NCBI GenBank assembly: GCA_027451305.1
Contig: DAIDJQ010000021.1
Location: forward strand, 1-5,483
Direction of reading: 5' to 3'
Length of the DNA stretch: 5,483 bases
From: Cellulomonas sp.
GTDB lineage: Bacteria; Actinomycetota; Actinomycetes; Actinomycetales; Cellulomonadaceae
Under the pieces are notes generated by a model that saw only the letters and a list, made by a program, of their open reading frames with translations, was not told the origin of the DNA and did not search any database. Shown here one piece after another: positions 1 to 5,483 of the stretch (position 1 is its first letter; each line of letters begins with the position of its first letter). A program made the position numbers and the translations under genes.

Positions 1-203
1 CCGAAGTACGTGCTGCGGTTGCCGAAGTAGTCCACGTGCTGCTCGGTGTCCGCCGGTGCCGGGTCCACCTCCAGCGTCGTGGCCAGGCAGTGCTGGTCGG
101 GCAGGTCCCGCGGGGTCAGCGTGGTGCAGCCGTACGAGTCCGTCACCGGGGCGTCGTAGCTGTAGGTGGTGCGGTGCACCAGGTCGTACGTGCGGCCGCT
201 CAT
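1..203 (-). CDS. Transglutaminase-like family protein, N-terminal fragment (runs off the left edge)
   Basis: Only the first 67 codons are in the window; the rest lies beyond base 1. The visible protein starts MSGRTYDLVHRTTYSYDAPV and continues with a TPRDLP-DQHCL segment, a 'LEVDPAPAD' strand and a DYFGNRSTYF segment. This series is characteristic of the bacterial transglutaminase N-terminal domain (Bact_transglu_N), a beta-rich domain before the papain-like Cys-His-Asp catalytic core. The core is outside the window, so activity cannot be judged. The ATG at 203-201 shares bases with the TGA of the upstream ATP-grasp/alpha-E gene (ATGA), which implies translational coupling and co-expression. 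Only a weak GGTGG lies about 4 bases before the ATG. In this family, transglutaminase-like proteins beside ATP-grasp/alpha-E genes are predicted to hydrolyse or transfer peptide amide bonds; that role is inferred here. The family call is firm; the function is not. Confidence 0.9.
   Translation of the reverse strand, partial: MSGRTYDLVHRTTYSYDAPVTDSYGCTTLTPRDLPDQHCLATTLEVDPAPADTEQHVDYFGNRSTYF
200..203 (-). promoter_or_regulatory. ATGA stop/start overlap coupling the ATP-grasp and transglutaminase genes
   Basis: The ATG of the transglutaminase-like gene (203-201) and the TGA of the ATP-grasp/alpha-E gene (202-200) overlap as ATGA on the minus strand. This arrangement is typical of translational coupling by termination and reinitiation, and it suggests that the two proteins are made in related amounts. 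Confidence 0.85.
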
Positions 204-2806
204 GGCGCCACCGCCGCACCGGCGGCCAGCGCGTCGCTGCCCCAGATGCCCTCCTGCGCCCGGCTCGGCGCAGGCCGGACGAAGTGCACGCGCTCGATCT
301 CGTCGCCCGCCGCTCGCAGCCGCCACCGCATCGACTCCAGCGCCTCGGCGAGGCGCTCGCGGCGACCGTCGGGCGAGACCACGGTGCCGACGGTGACCGT
401 GTCCAGCTCCGTCACCAGGTCCGCCACGTCCCGCAGCAGGTGGTCGCGCTGGTCGGGGGCCCGCCACGAGACCGGCACCGCCTCGAGGTCCTCCCGCAGC
501 CGGTCCAGCTGGAAGGCCAGCGACCGCGGGTTGCGGACGTCGTGCACCAGCAGGTCCAGCGCCGCCGCCACGCCGTCGCCGCCCTGCTGCCGGCGCCGGT
601 AGGTGATCGCCGACTCGTGGATCAGCAGCACCGACTCCAGCACCAGCTCGTCCACATCCGGTCGGCGCCGGTCCACCAGCGTCGCGGCGAGGGTGTCCAC
701 CAGGTGCTGCGCGCGCTCGATCCGGCGGCCCGCGTCCAGGAAGTGCCAGCCGACGTCCCTGGTCAGCCCCTCGGCGGCCACCCCCGAGACGGCCAGCAGC
801 CCCTCGAGCACCCGGTCCAAGGTGGGACGCAGGCCCGACGAGCGGCCCGCCGACCCCGCCGCGGCGTCGGTGCCGAAGCGCGGGCCGAGGTCCAGGGCGC
901 CGGCGGCGGCGGACGGCACGCGCGTGCGGGCCGCCTCGTCGCGCAGCGCCCGCTCGATGCGGGCGATCGGCCCGAACGTGTCGGTGGACAGCTGGTCACG
1001 GACGGTGTCGGCCGCCCGCCGCAGGCTGCGCACCGACCGCGCGACCGTGCCGGTGGCGGTGCGGTCCAGCAGCAGGTCGCGCAGGCCCGGCACGGCGCCC
1101 GCGGCACCGGCCGCGGAGGCTCGTGCGGCGTCGCTCCGGAGCTGACCGCCCTCGGGCAGCGCCTCCGGCGTGAGCACCTCGAGCAGCACGCCGAGCGCGC
1201 GGCCGCCGGCGGACCGCGGCCGGTTGTGGTAGTCGTCCCAGCGGTCGGCCACCGCGCGCAGCACGCGCGTGGTGTGCTCGGCACGCTCCGCGTACCGGCC
1301 CAGCCAGAACAGGTTCTCGGCGGTGCGGGGCGAGATGGCGGGGCCGCGCAGCGGCGCCCCGCTCTCGGCGAGCTCGGGTGGCAGCGGCAGGTCGGCCGGC
1401 GCCGTCTCGGGGGCGGAGGCCAGCACCCACACGTCCTTGGCGGCGGCGCCGAGCGCGGAGGAGACGATGGGCGCCTCGCCGATGCGCGCCAGTCCGCCGG
1501 CCATGACGGTGTAGGTGCCGTCGTGCGCGACGGCGTAGGTGCGCAGCACGGCGGAGCGCGAGGTCTCGTCGGGCGGTCGCACCCGCTCCTGGGCCACCCA
1601 GCGCCACGGGTCGGCGGCGATCCGGGCGGCCAGCGTGGTGCGCTCCTCGTCGGAGAGCGTCCAGCCGAGCCGGGAGGTGGAGGTGCCGGGGCCGCGCACG
1701 GTCTGCTTGACGATCAGGCTGTCCAGGTGGCGCAGCACGTGCTCGCGGTCGTCCTCGAGCCCGCACCACCACGTCGGCGCCGACGGCAGCGCCAGGTCCT
1801 GGTCCAGCACCGCCCGCGCCAGCCGCGGCAGGAATGCCAGCAGCGCGGGGCTCTCCAGCACCGAGCTGCCGAGGGGGTTCACCACGCTGACCGACCCGGC
1901 GCGCACGGCCCGGACCAGGCCGGCCACGCCCAGCCGGGAGTCGGACCGCAGCTCCAGCGGGTCGCACCACTCGGCGTCCACCCGGCGCAGCACCACGTCC
2001 ACGGGTTCGGGCGCGTCCACGCCGCGCACCCACAGCCGGCCCCGGCGCACCAGCAGGTCGGAGCCCTCCACCAGCGGCAGCCCCAGCATCGACGCGAGAT
2101 AGGCCTGGTCGAAGGCGGTCTCGCTGCCCGGCCCGCTGGTGAGCAGCACCACGCGCGGGTCCGACGAGGAGTCGCGCGGCGCCACCTCACGCAAGGCGGA
2201 CCGCAGCGCGTGGAAGAACGGTCCGAGCCGTGCGATGGACGCCTGCCGGTACACGCCGGACAGGACGGTCGCCACGACGCGCCGGTCCTCCATCGCGTAC
2301 CCGGCGCCCGACGGCGCCTGCGTCCGGTCGGCCACCGCGCACCAGCCGCCGTCGGCGTCCCGCACCAGGTCGGTGGCCGTCAGCACCAGCTCGCGGCCTC
2401 CCGGCAGGCGCAGCCCGTCCACCTGCCGCAGGAAACCGGGGTGCGAGAGCACCACCGTGGGCGGCAGCAGCTGGTCGGTCAGCAGCCGGCGTGCGCCGTA
2501 CACGTCCTGCAGCACGGCGTCCAGCAGTTCGGCGCGCTGCCGCAGGGCTGCGTCGAGGCCGGCCCATTCGGCCTCGTCGACGATCACCGGCAGCGGGTCG
2601 AGGTCCCACCGGCGGTCCGCCTCGGGGTGGTCGGAGCCGTAGGACACCCCGTGGTCGGCCAGCAGCCGGCCGGCCTGGTCGCGGGCGCGCTCGAGGTCGG
2701 ACGCGGTGGGTGCGTCGGCGGGGTCGGGCAGCCACGACCAGTCGGCGTGGTGGCCGCCGACGCCGTCCGCGGCCGCCCGCGGCGTGGAGAGCAGGTCGGC
2801 GGTCAC
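200..2806 (-). CDS. Circularly permuted type 2 ATP-grasp protein fused to an alpha-E domain
   Basis: 868 residues from a GTG start at 2806. Residues about 75-465 match circularly permuted ATP-grasp proteins: RAELLDAVLQDVYG (91-104), an ADRTQAPSGAGYAMEDR block (159-175), NPLGSSVLESPALLAFLPRL (310-329), TWWCG (345-349), LIVKQTVRG with a probable ATP-contacting lysine (364-372), and the LRTYAV...YTVMAGGLARIG strands (421-443). Residues about 488-842 form an alpha-E (DUF403) helical domain: ISPRTAENLFWLGRYAERAE (491-510), DVGWHFLDAGRRIERAQ (684-700), ESAITYRRR (731-739) and NPRSLAFQLDRL (759-770). No signal peptide or membrane segment is visible, so it should be cytoplasmic. ATP-grasp enzymes ligate a carboxylate to an amine via an acyl phosphate; comparative genomics predicts that this subfamily builds a peptide or peptide tag, but the substrate is unknown. 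The two modules are often separate genes and are fused here. The gene starts 13 bases after the phosphatase stop and overlaps the transglutaminase start. Confidence 0.93.
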   Translation of the reverse strand: MTADLLSTPRAAADGVGGHHADWSWLPDPADAPTASDLERARDQAGRLLADHGVSYGSDHPEADRRWDLDPLPVIVDEAEWAGLDAALRQRAELLDAVLQDVYGARRLLTDQLLPPTVVLSHPGFLRQVDGLRLPGGRELVLTATDLVRDADGGWCAVADRTQAPSGAGYAMEDRRVVATVLSGVYRQASIARLGPFFHALRSALREVAPRDSSSDPRVVLLTSGPGSETAFDQAYLASMLGLPLVEGSDLLVRRGRLWVRGVDAPEPVDVVLRRVDAEWCDPLELRSDSRLGVAGLVRAVRAGSVSVVNPLGSSVLESPALLAFLPRLARAVLDQDLALPSAPTWWCGLEDDREHVLRHLDSLIVKQTVRGPGTSTSRLGWTLSDEERTTLAARIAADPWRWVAQERVRPPDETSRSAVLRTYAVAHDGTYTVMAGGLARIGEAPIVSSALGAAAKDVWVLASAPETAPADLPLPPELAESGAPLRGPAISPRTAENLFWLGRYAERAEHTTRVLRAVADRWDDYHNRPRSAGGRALGVLLEVLTPEALPEGGQLRSDAARASAAGAAGAVPGLRDLLLDRTATGTVARSVRSLRRAADTVRDQLSTDTFGPIARIERALRDEAARTRVPSAAAGALDLGPRFGTDAAAGSAGRSSGLRPTLDRVLEGLLAVSGVAAEGLTRDVGWHFLDAGRRIERAQHLVDTLAATLVDRRRPDVDELVLESVLLIHESAITYRRRQQGGDGVAAALDLLVHDVRNPRSLAFQLDRLREDLEAVPVSWRAPDQRDHLLRDVADLVTELDTVTVGTVVSPDGRRERLAEALESMRWRLRAAGDEIERVHFVRPAPSRAQEGIWGSDALAAGAAVAP

Positions 2807-2819
2807 GCCGCAGTCTCGC
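2807..2819 (-). promoter_or_regulatory. Short spacer between the phosphatase stop and the ATP-grasp GTG start
   Basis: The minus strand reads TAG, then GCGAGACTGCGGC, then GTG. The GGCGAGA formed with the stop codon's last base is a weak Shine-Dalgarno-like purine run about 7 bases before the GTG. There is no room for a terminator, so the downstream genes probably depend at least in part on transcription reading through from the phosphatase gene. Confidence 0.5.
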
Positions 2820-5042
2820 CTACTCGCCGGCCTCGGGGGCGGCAGGGTCCGCCGGCACGTCCGGCGGAACGTCCACCGGGCCCGCCTCGGGCGGCCGCGG
2901 CGCGTCCTGCGGGTGCAGCCGCACGGCGACCAGCGCCACGTCGTCCTCCCGCCGGCCGGGCAGCACGCGCGCCAGCAGCTCGTCGCACAGCGCCGAGAGC
3001 TCCAGCTGCTGCGGTGCGAGCTCGGCCAGCAGCTCCTGCAGCCGGGCCATCCCCTCGCGCACCGGCATGTCCCGGCGCTCCACCAGGCCGTCCGTGTACA
3101 GCAGCAGCGTGCTGTCCCGCTCCAGCACCACCACCGACTCGTGCCGCGGCTCGTCCGGCATCACGCCCAGCAGCGGGTCGGTCTGGCCGGAGCTCAGCGC
3201 CTCCACCGTCCCGTCCGCGCGCAGCAGCATCGGCAGCGGGTGCCCGGCGTTGGACCACCGGACACGGGTGCGGTGCCGGGCGAGATCGTCTTCGGTCTGC
3301 TCGAGCCGGGCCACCACCCCGGTGGCGATCGAGGCGGTCTGCAGCGTGCGCATCGCGCGGTCCACGGTGCGGAGCAGCTCTGCCGGGCCCTCCCCGGTGG
3401 CCACCGCGATGCCCCGCAGGATCGACCGCACCTGGCCCATCTCGGCGGCGGCCGAGACGTCGTGCCCCACCACGTCCCCGATCACCAGGACCGTCGCGCC
3501 GTCCGGCTGGAGGAACGCGTCGTACCAGTCGCCGCCCACCCGGGCCGCCTCGGCTGCCGGCTCGTACCGCACCTCGATCTGCAGGTGGTCCGGGGAGGGC
3601 GGCTCGGTCAGCAGGGACCGCTGCAGCCCCTCGGCCAGCGTCAGCTGCTCGCGGTACAGGCGGGTGTTGTCCAGGGCGAGCCCCGCGCGTCCGGCCACGT
3701 CGACCGCCAGCTGCAGCTCCTCCTGGCTGAAGGGGCCGCGCACCCGCTCGTTGAACAGCGAGAGCACGCCCACCGTCCGCCCGCGGCCGCGCAGCGGGAG
3801 CACCACCGAGAACCCGGGGTCCAGCTGGCGCAGCAGCTCGCGGGCGTCGCCGGGCACCAGCACCTCGAGCATCGAGACGGTGGCGTCGCCCGGGACCACC
3901 ACGGGCTCGCCCGTGCGGGCCGCCCGGTTCAGGAACGCCTGCGGGGTCAGCGACGCCAGCCGTCGCGCGGCGTACCGCTCCACCAGCTCGCGGCGCGACG
4001 GGTCCGTGTGCCACCAGCCGACGTCCCGCAGCCGCGGGCCGCGACGCGGCTCCCCGGGCTCGATCAGGGTGACGATGCTCCAGTCGGCCAGCACGGGCAC
4101 GGCGAGCCGGGCCAGCCGGCCCACGGCCTCCTCGGCCTCGAGTGTCTCGGAGAGCTCCCCGGCCACCGTGGCGGCCAGGGCGGCACGTCGGGCGGCCGCT
4201 GCCACGAGCGCGGCGTCCCGCCGCCGGCCGGTGACGTCGAGGAAGTACACCGACAGCCCGTCCGGGGTGGGCCACGCGTGCACCTCGTACCAGGCGTCCA
4301 ACGGCTGCGGGTAGTACGCGTCGAAGCTCACCGGCTCGCCGCTCGCGACGGCCTCCCGGTACCTCGTCTCGAAGTCGGAGCCCACCGCCTCGGGGAACAG
4401 CTGCCACAGGTCGTGCCCCAGCAGGGCGCCGCGGTCGTGCTGCAGCAGGTGCTCGGCGGAGGTGTTGACGTAGGTGAAGCGCCACTGGCGGTCCACCGAG
4501 AAGAAGGCCGTGGGCATGGTCTCCAGCACGCGGGCGACCCGGACCTCCTGGTCGCGCTCCGCGGTGGAGTCGAGCGCCGCTCCGACGAGCCGGACGGCGA
4601 TCCCGTCGGGCCCGGGCAGCGCCAGCCCCCGCGCGGTGACCCAGCGGGTGATCCCGTCGGTGCGGACCACCCGGTACTCGGCGGCGTACTCGCCGACGGA
4701 CTCGATCGCCTCCTGGATGGCCCGGTGCACGTTCGGCAGGTCGTCCGGGTGCAGCGCGGCGTCGAACGCCTCGATGGTGCCGCCGAACGTCCGGCGGTCG
4801 TAGCCGAACATCTCGAGCAGCCGCTCGTCCCACGCGAGGACGCCGGTGCGCAGGTCCCAGTCGAAGAGGCCGATCCCGGCGGCCGCGATGGCGAGCCGGC
4901 CGAGGGCCCGTGCGGGGTCGAGGTGGTCGGGGACGCCGTCGGTCCGCGCCCCGAGGTGCTCCAGCGCCACGGCCAGGGCTTCGACCTCGATCCGGCCAGG
5001 AGGCGAGGCCGCAGCCGGCTGGTCGTCGCCCTGCGTGGTCAT
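2820..5042 (-). CDS. PAS-PAS-GAF-PP2C sensor serine phosphatase (SpoIIE/RsbU type)
   Basis: 740 residues from the ATG at 5042, TAG stop at 2822-2820. Order: short polar N-terminus; PAS 1 at about 46-160 (GIGLFDWDLRTGVLAWDERL, HPDD, 'GITRWVTARG'); PAS 2 at about 168-276 (MPTAFFSVDRQWRFTYVN, ending in VYFLDVTGRR); GAF at about 281-462 (GFSVVLPLRGRGRTVGVLSL, ALDNTRLY); phosphatase at about 488-708. The metal-binding acidic residues of PP2C enzymes appear present: VGGDWYD (502-508), VIGDVVGHD (520-528), NAGHP (598-602), LLYTDGLVE (648-656) and REDDVALVAVR (698-708), so it is probably active. No transmembrane segment or kinase/ATPase domain is seen, so it should be a soluble sensor. Family members usually dephosphorylate an anti-sigma-factor antagonist; neither that antagonist nor an anti-sigma kinase is in the window. 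The last 30 residues are a proline-rich acidic tail. Start choice: GGGGG lies 4 bases before this ATG. An in-frame ATG at 5090 would add 16 residues, and the frame stays open to 5309, but that part looks non-coding. Confidence 0.92.
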   Translation of the reverse strand: MTTQGDDQPAAASPPGRIEVEALAVALEHLGARTDGVPDHLDPARALGRLAIAAAGIGLFDWDLRTGVLAWDERLLEMFGYDRRTFGGTIEAFDAALHPDDLPNVHRAIQEAIESVGEYAAEYRVVRTDGITRWVTARGLALPGPDGIAVRLVGAALDSTAERDQEVRVARVLETMPTAFFSVDRQWRFTYVNTSAEHLLQHDRGALLGHDLWQLFPEAVGSDFETRYREAVASGEPVSFDAYYPQPLDAWYEVHAWPTPDGLSVYFLDVTGRRRDAALVAAAARRAALAATVAGELSETLEAEEAVGRLARLAVPVLADWSIVTLIEPGEPRRGPRLRDVGWWHTDPSRRELVERYAARRLASLTPQAFLNRAARTGEPVVVPGDATVSMLEVLVPGDARELLRQLDPGFSVVLPLRGRGRTVGVLSLFNERVRGPFSQEELQLAVDVAGRAGLALDNTRLYREQLTLAEGLQRSLLTEPPSPDHLQIEVRYEPAAEAARVGGDWYDAFLQPDGATVLVIGDVVGHDVSAAAEMGQVRSILRGIAVATGEGPAELLRTVDRAMRTLQTASIATGVVARLEQTEDDLARHRTRVRWSNAGHPLPMLLRADGTVEALSSGQTDPLLGVMPDEPRHESVVVLERDSTLLLYTDGLVERRDMPVREGMARLQELLAELAPQQLELSALCDELLARVLPGRREDDVALVAVRLHPQDAPRPPEAGPVDVPPDVPADPAAPEAGE

Positions 5043-5046
5043 GGCG

Positions 5047-5051
5047 CCCCC
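5047..5051 (-). promoter_or_regulatory. Weak ribosome binding site that supports the 5042 start of the phosphatase
   Basis: On the minus strand GGGGG lies four bases before the ATG at 5042-5040 and can pair with the anti-Shine-Dalgarno CCUCC if one G-U wobble is allowed. The upstream ATG at 5090 has a purine run (GAGCGGGG) only one base away, which is too close. This favours 5042 as the start. Confidence 0.4.
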
Positions 5052-5229
5052 GGTGCTCTGGGCGACGCGGTCATCGCTCGCTGAGATCATGCCCCGCTCA
5101 TGCCCTGGGGTCGAGAAGCGCTGCACGCGGTGACGGGCGGTGGCTCGGCATCGGACAACGGTGCCATCCGGCCCCGGCGGTCGCACCCGGTGCCGCCCGG
5201 TGCGGCCCGGCCCAGCCCCGCTCGGCCCG

Positions 5230-5243
5230 GTCGCCGCGGCGAC
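5230..5243. repeat. 14-base perfect palindrome, candidate operator
   Basis: GTCGCCGCGGCGAC is its own reverse complement. Perfect dyads of this length in a divergent promoter region can bind a dimeric regulator such as the adjacent TetR protein. However, it is all G/C apart from one A/T pair in each half, and short palindromes arise easily in such DNA. It lies 111 bases from the TetR start and 188 from the phosphatase start, which is rather far for a classic repressor site at either gene. Confidence 0.4.
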
Positions 5244-5250
5244 GCACGCC

Positions 5251-5284
5251 CGCGCCCGCCGGTCGCACGCGCCCGCCGGTCGCG
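5251..5284. repeat. 17-base tandem duplication, two copies
   Basis: CGCGCCCGCCGGTCGCA at 5251-5267 is followed at once by CGCGCCCGCCGGTCGCG at 5268-5284, with 16 of 17 bases identical. The GGTCGCA part also occurs at 5179-5185. It could be a repeated binding site or a slippage product of GC-rich DNA. The unit is not a multiple of three, which agrees with the region being non-coding. Confidence 0.75.
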
Positions 5285-5303
5285 CGAGCCGCCGCCGCAG
5301 CCC

Positions 5304-5333
5304 TTGCACCGCGACTGGTCACGTGTATAGCGT
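5304..5333 (+). promoter_or_regulatory. Candidate promoter for the TetR gene, likely giving a leaderless transcript
   Basis: TTGCAC at 5304-5309 resembles a -35 box. After 18 bases comes TAGCGT at 5328-5333, which fits the actinobacterial TANNNT -10 pattern; an overlapping TATAGC (5326-5331) with a 16-base spacer is the alternative. A start site about 7 bases downstream falls on or next to the GTG at 5341, with no ribosome binding site between, as expected for a leaderless message. This is also the least GC-rich patch of the intergenic region. It is a pattern match only. Confidence 0.5.
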
Positions 5334-5350
5334 TCTGGTCGTGCGTACAG
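5316..5350. repeat. Imperfect 15-base direct repeat with 20-base period over the TetR start
   Basis: TGGTCACGTGTATAG (5316-5330) and TGGTCGTGCGTACAG (5336-5350) agree at 11 of 15 positions and are spaced 20 bases apart, about two helical turns. They cover the candidate -10 box and the start codon, where bound protein would block transcription. The first copy contains the palindrome CACGTG (5320-5325). It could be an autoregulatory operator or chance. Confidence 0.35.
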
Positions 5351-5483
5351 CAGCCGCCACGGACCCCCGTCCGTCGTCGGACCTCACCGCCCGCGCCCGC
5401 ATCCGTGACGCGGCGATCGAGTGCTTCGCGGAGGAGGGCTTCACCGCCTCGTTCCGCACCATCGCGAGACGGGCGGGCGTCTC
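5341..5483 (+). CDS. TetR/AcrR-family transcriptional regulator, N-terminal fragment (runs off the right edge)
   Basis: 47 codons are visible, starting with GTG at 5341: a polar, alanine/proline-rich leader of about 16 residues, then ARARIRDAAIECFAEEGF and 'TASFRTIARRAGV'. This is the first helix and the beginning of the helix-turn-helix of TetR_N, where a conserved phenylalanine and glycine (FAEEGF) precede the IA..AGV recognition motif. The ligand-binding domain is off the window, so effector and targets are unknown. TetR proteins usually repress, and often control their own gene and a divergent neighbour; here the neighbour is the phosphatase operon starting 298 bases away. No Shine-Dalgarno sequence precedes the GTG, but a promoter-like element sits at the right distance for a leaderless mRNA. 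An in-frame GTG at 5323 is an alternative start, but it would lie within or upstream of that element. Confidence 0.88.
   Translation, partial: MRTAAATDPRPSSDLTARARIRDAAIECFAEEGFTASFRTIARRAGV

Larger units (their letters stand above)
5043..5340. other. Divergent intergenic region between the phosphatase operon and the TetR gene
   Basis: 298 bases without a convincing gene. Translation of the minus strand stays open up to 5309 but gives an Arg/Ala/Gly/Pro-rich product with no recognisable domain, as expected for random GC-rich DNA. The region holds the candidate TetR promoter, a 14-base palindrome, a 17-base tandem repeat and a 20-base-spaced direct repeat. A small GCCGC/GCGGC stem with a 5-base loop lies at 5192-5206. 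I could not find a convincing minus-strand promoter for the phosphatase operon, although one must lie here or further right. Confidence 0.7.

Noticed and set aside
56..3730. Very long plus-strand open frame (about 1,224 codons) opposite the ATP-grasp and phosphatase genes
   Set aside because: It crosses the boundary between two well-supported minus-strand genes, and its translation is Arg/Pro/Gly/His/Gln-rich with no domain. It is a product of high GC content.
2706..5084. Long plus-strand open frame (about 792 codons) opposite the phosphatase gene
   Set aside because: It has low-complexity composition (Gln, His, Arg, Val) and no recognisable motif, while the minus strand encodes clear PAS, GAF and PP2C motifs throughout.
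5251..5284. The tandem repeat as the start of a CRISPR array or minisatellite
   Set aside because: There are only two adjoining copies with no spacers, in extremely GC-rich DNA.
5043..5309. N-terminal extension of the phosphatase to an upstream ATG at 5309
   Set aside because: The added 89 residues are Arg/Ala/Gly-rich and domainless, and they would cover the tandem repeat and palindrome. The ATG at 5042 has better ribosome-binding support and gives a normal domain architecture.
5324..5329. TATACA on the minus strand as a -10 box for the phosphatase operon
   Set aside because: No -35-like sequence lies about 17 bases upstream on that strand, and it would leave a leader of roughly 270 bases. 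It cannot be supported beyond the shared AT-rich patch.
5101..5330. Short open frames on both strands in the intergenic region (about 75 codons each)
   Set aside because: Both are Arg/Pro/Ala-rich, overlap each other on opposite strands, and show neither a domain nor a convincing ribosome binding site.

Overview
The window is very GC-rich, with no stop codons over long stretches even on the non-coding strand, GTG starts, and G/C-ending codons throughout. This points to a high-GC actinomycete. I cannot name the genus.

Layout: nearly everything left of about 5042 is one minus-strand transcription unit, read right to left. It begins with a cytoplasmic PAS-PAS-GAF-PP2C (SpoIIE/RsbU-type) serine phosphatase (5042 to 2820). 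After a 13-base gap comes a circularly permuted type 2 ATP-grasp protein fused to an alpha-E domain (2806 to 200). An ATGA stop/start overlap then leads into the N-terminal domain of a bacterial transglutaminase-like protein (203 to 1), cut by the window edge. On the right, a 298-base non-coding region separates this unit from a divergent TetR-family regulator (5341 onward, plus strand), cut by the other edge after its helix-turn-helix begins.

How the genes may work together: the ATP-grasp, alpha-E and transglutaminase-like modules are a known conserved neighbourhood. Comparative genomics predicts that they make and process an amide-linked peptide or peptide tag, but no product is established to my knowledge. 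The notable feature here is the sensor phosphatase directly upstream on the same strand at operon-like spacing. It suggests, without proving, that signal-dependent dephosphorylation (typically of an anti-sigma-factor antagonist) is co-expressed with the amidoligase system. The TetR gene has a plausible leaderless promoter. The divergent region also holds a 14-base perfect palindrome, a 17-base tandem duplication and a 20-base-spaced imperfect direct repeat, all candidate control sites.

No RNA gene, mobile element, CRISPR array or clear terminator was seen.
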